Origin: an uncultured Verrucomicrobiota bacterium | GTDB taxonomy: Bacteria; Verrucomicrobiota; Kiritimatiellia; RFP12; UBA1067 | Reading direction: 5' to 3' | DNA length: 7,601 nucleotides | Assembly (NCBI GenBank): GCA_946543025.1 | Contig: CAMNLN010000173.1 | Span: forward strand, 1 to 7,601 | Shown: positions 6,383-7,601 of the stretch, in pieces | Position numbering within the stretch: the stretch's first letter is position 1 | How the letters are laid out: every line of letters begins with the position of its first letter | Made by a program: the position numbers and the translations under genes | The notes under the pieces: generated by a model | The model's input: the letters and a program-made list of their open reading frames with translations, nothing else | What the model was told of the DNA's origin: nothing | The model's database searches: none

Positions 6383-7546
6383 CTACTTGATGACACGCAC
6401 GCGGATGACGGCCTCGCTCTTCTGGAGCGCCGCCGTCACCTCCGCCGGAATCGCGCTGTCCGTGTCGATCAGCGTGTAGGCGAAGTCGCCGCGGCTCTTG
6501 TTCGCGATCGCGTCGATGTTCACCTTCGCGTTGCCGAGGATGCTCGTGAACTGGCCGATCATGTTGGCCTCGTTCTTGTGGCAGATCGCCACGCGGCCGG
6601 CCGTGCGGACCGGGCCGAGCGAGCAGGCCGGATAGTTGACGGAGTTGACGATGTTCCCGTTCTCCAGGTAGTCGCGCATCTCCTTCACCGCCATCACCGC
6701 GCAGTTGTCCTCGGCCTCCTCCGTGGACGCGCCGAGGTGCGGGATCACGATGCAGCCCTTCTTGCCGGCCGTCGTCGCGTTCGGGAAGTCGCTCACGTAC
6801 CTGCGCACCTTGCCGCTCTCGAGCGCGGCGAGCATGTCCTGCTCGTTCACGAGCGCGTCGCGCGCGGCGTTGACGATGATCACGCCGGTCTTCATCATCG
6901 CGAGCGCCTCGGCGTTGATCATGCCCTTCGTCGAGTCGAGCGCCGGCACGTGGATCGTGATAAAGTCGCACGCGCGGTAGATCGCCTCCACGTTCTTGCA
7001 GTGCTTCACGGCGCGGCTCAGGTTCCAGGCCGCGTCAACGGAAAGGTAGGGATCGTATCCGAACACCTCCATGCCGAGCGAGACGGCGGCGTTCGCCACC
7101 TTCTGCCCGATCGCCCCCAGGCCGATCACGCCCAGGCGCTTGCCTTCGATTTCCGTGCCGGCAAAAGCCTTCTTCGCCTTTTCGGCGCTCTTGTTGATGG
7201 CGGCGTCGGCCGCGTTGGCCTTCACCCATTCGATGCCGCCCACGATGTCGCGGCTCGCCAGCAGCATGGCGGCGATCACGAGCTCCTTCACGCCGTTCGC
7301 GTTCGCGCCGGGCGTGTTGAACACCACGATGCCCTTCTTGGCGTATTCCGCGTGGGGGATGTTGTTCACGCCGGCGCCGGCGCGCGCCACGGCCAGCAGG
7401 TTCGGCCCGGGCGTCAGTTCGTCCATCTTCGCGCTGCGCACGAAGACCGCGTCGGCGGAGGCGAAGTCCTCCGTGCGCGCGTAGTTGTCGTCGAGTTTGC
7501 CGAGTCCCACCTCCGCGATGGGATTCAGGCATGTGTACTTGTACAT
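6383..7546 (-). CDS. serA: D-3-phosphoglycerate dehydrogenase with C-terminal ACT domain
   Basis: This enzyme oxidises 3-phosphoglycerate to 3-phosphohydroxypyruvate with NAD, the first step of serine synthesis in the cytoplasm. The 387 residues hold a substrate-binding domain with 'RAGAGVNNIP' (55-64) and 'NTPGANANGVKELVIAAML' (77-95). A Rossmann domain follows with 'GVIGLGAIGQKVANAAVSLGM' (139-159) and the end of beta-2 at 'YDP' (164-166). Catalytic Arg is R229 in 'NAARDALV' and catalytic His is H270 in 'PHLGAST'. The ACT domain (about 316-387, 'GRVAICHKNEANMIGQFTSIL') probably binds an amino acid effector such as serine. The 'DVFxxEP' box that usually carries the catalytic Glu is replaced by 'SDFPNATTAG' (252-261), which has no Glu. 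I recall a 'TDFPN'-like form in short PGDHs of other bacteria, so this may be a subfamily trait. The ATG has AGAAGG 10 nt upstream (7557-7562). Another D-2-hydroxyacid dehydrogenase role is possible but less likely given the ACT domain. Confidence 0.88.
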   Translation of the reverse strand: MYKYTCLNPIAEVGLGKLDDNYARTEDFASADAVFVRSAKMDELTPGPNLLAVARAGAGVNNIPHAEYAKKGIVVFNTPGANANGVKELVIAAMLLASRDIVGGIEWVKANAADAAINKSAEKAKKAFAGTEIEGKRLGVIGLGAIGQKVANAAVSLGMEVFGYDPYLSVDAAWNLSRAVKHCKNVEAIYRACDFITIHVPALDSTKGMINAEALAMMKTGVIIVNAARDALVNEQDMLAALESGKVRRYVSDFPNATTAGKKGCIVIPHLGASTEEAEDNCAVMAVKEMRDYLENGNIVNSVNYPACSLGPVRTAGRVAICHKNEANMIGQFTSILGNAKVNIDAIANKSRGDFAYTLIDTDSAIPAEVTAALQKSEAVIRVRVIK

Positions 7547-7585
7547 GATTCGTCTACCTTCTGTTTAGAGTTTATCGTAGAAAGC

Positions 7586-7599
7586 CGGGCACGCGCCCG
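7586..7599. terminator. Possible small hairpin upstream of serA
   Basis: CGGGC and GCCCG form a perfect 5-bp GC stem with a 4-base loop. On the minus strand it is followed by GCTTTCT, a poor T-tract. It could be a weak terminator for a gene beyond the right edge, or chance in GC-rich DNA. The window ends two bases beyond it, so its context is cut off. Confidence 0.2.
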
Positions 7600-7601
7600 A
7601 A

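Noticed and set aside
5350..6390. 346-codon open frame on the plus strand over gspF
   Set aside because: The translation is a His/Arg/Glu-rich shadow of gspF with no domain or ribosome binding site.
7568..7579. TACGAT and TAAACT as -10 candidates for serA
   Set aside because: The matching -35 position for TACGAT falls at the window edge and cannot be read. For TAAACT the -35 position is GC-rich and unlike TTGACA.

Overview
All supported genes lie on the minus strand, so transcription runs from the right edge of the window towards position 1. In that order they are: an ACT-domain D-3-phosphoglycerate dehydrogenase (serA-type), six type II secretion system (T2SS) genes in the classical order gspF-gspG-gspH-gspI-gspJ-gspK, and the first 410 codons of an RND multidrug-efflux pump of the AcrB/HAE1 type, cut by the left edge. 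Coding density is close to 100%. The only gaps inside the cluster are about 37 nt (serA to gspF), 75 nt (gspF to gspG) and 64 nt (gspG to gspH). From gspH on, the genes overlap or abut: ATGA at H/I and I/J, TGATG at J/K, and TAAGTG at K/RND. This points to one translationally coupled operon.

The organism is a diderm (outer-membrane) bacterium with GC-rich DNA, because both T2SS and RND pumps span two membranes. The lineage cannot be fixed from this window. The PGDH with its 'SDFPN' loop and fused ACT domain, the long acidic pseudopilins and the heptamer repeat in a spacer are compatible with the PVC group (for example Verrucomicrobiota or Kiritimatiellota), but that is a guess. Base composition looks even throughout and I see no sign of recent transfer.

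How the genes work together: GspF is the inner-membrane platform protein. GspG is the major pseudopilin. GspH, I, J and K are the minor pseudopilins, with I, J and K forming the tip complex that starts the pseudopilus. The secretin (GspD), ATPase (GspE), GspC/L/M and the prepilin peptidase are not in the window, so this is the 'platform and pseudopilus' half of a T2SS. SerA makes 3-phosphohydroxypyruvate for serine synthesis and has no obvious mechanistic link to secretion. The RND pump starts at the base next to the gspK stop codon, which suggests shared expression.

Points that stand out: a tandem heptamer right at the gspF stop that puts TAG stops in all three frames; a roughly 70-residue Gly/Ser/Pro-rich repeat tail on GspJ; the apparent lack of the usual catalytic Glu in the PGDH; a gspG-gspH spacer without a clear ribosome binding site; and the fusion of a pseudopilin operon to an RND pump. 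No RNA genes, CRISPR arrays, insertion sequences or convincing promoters were found.
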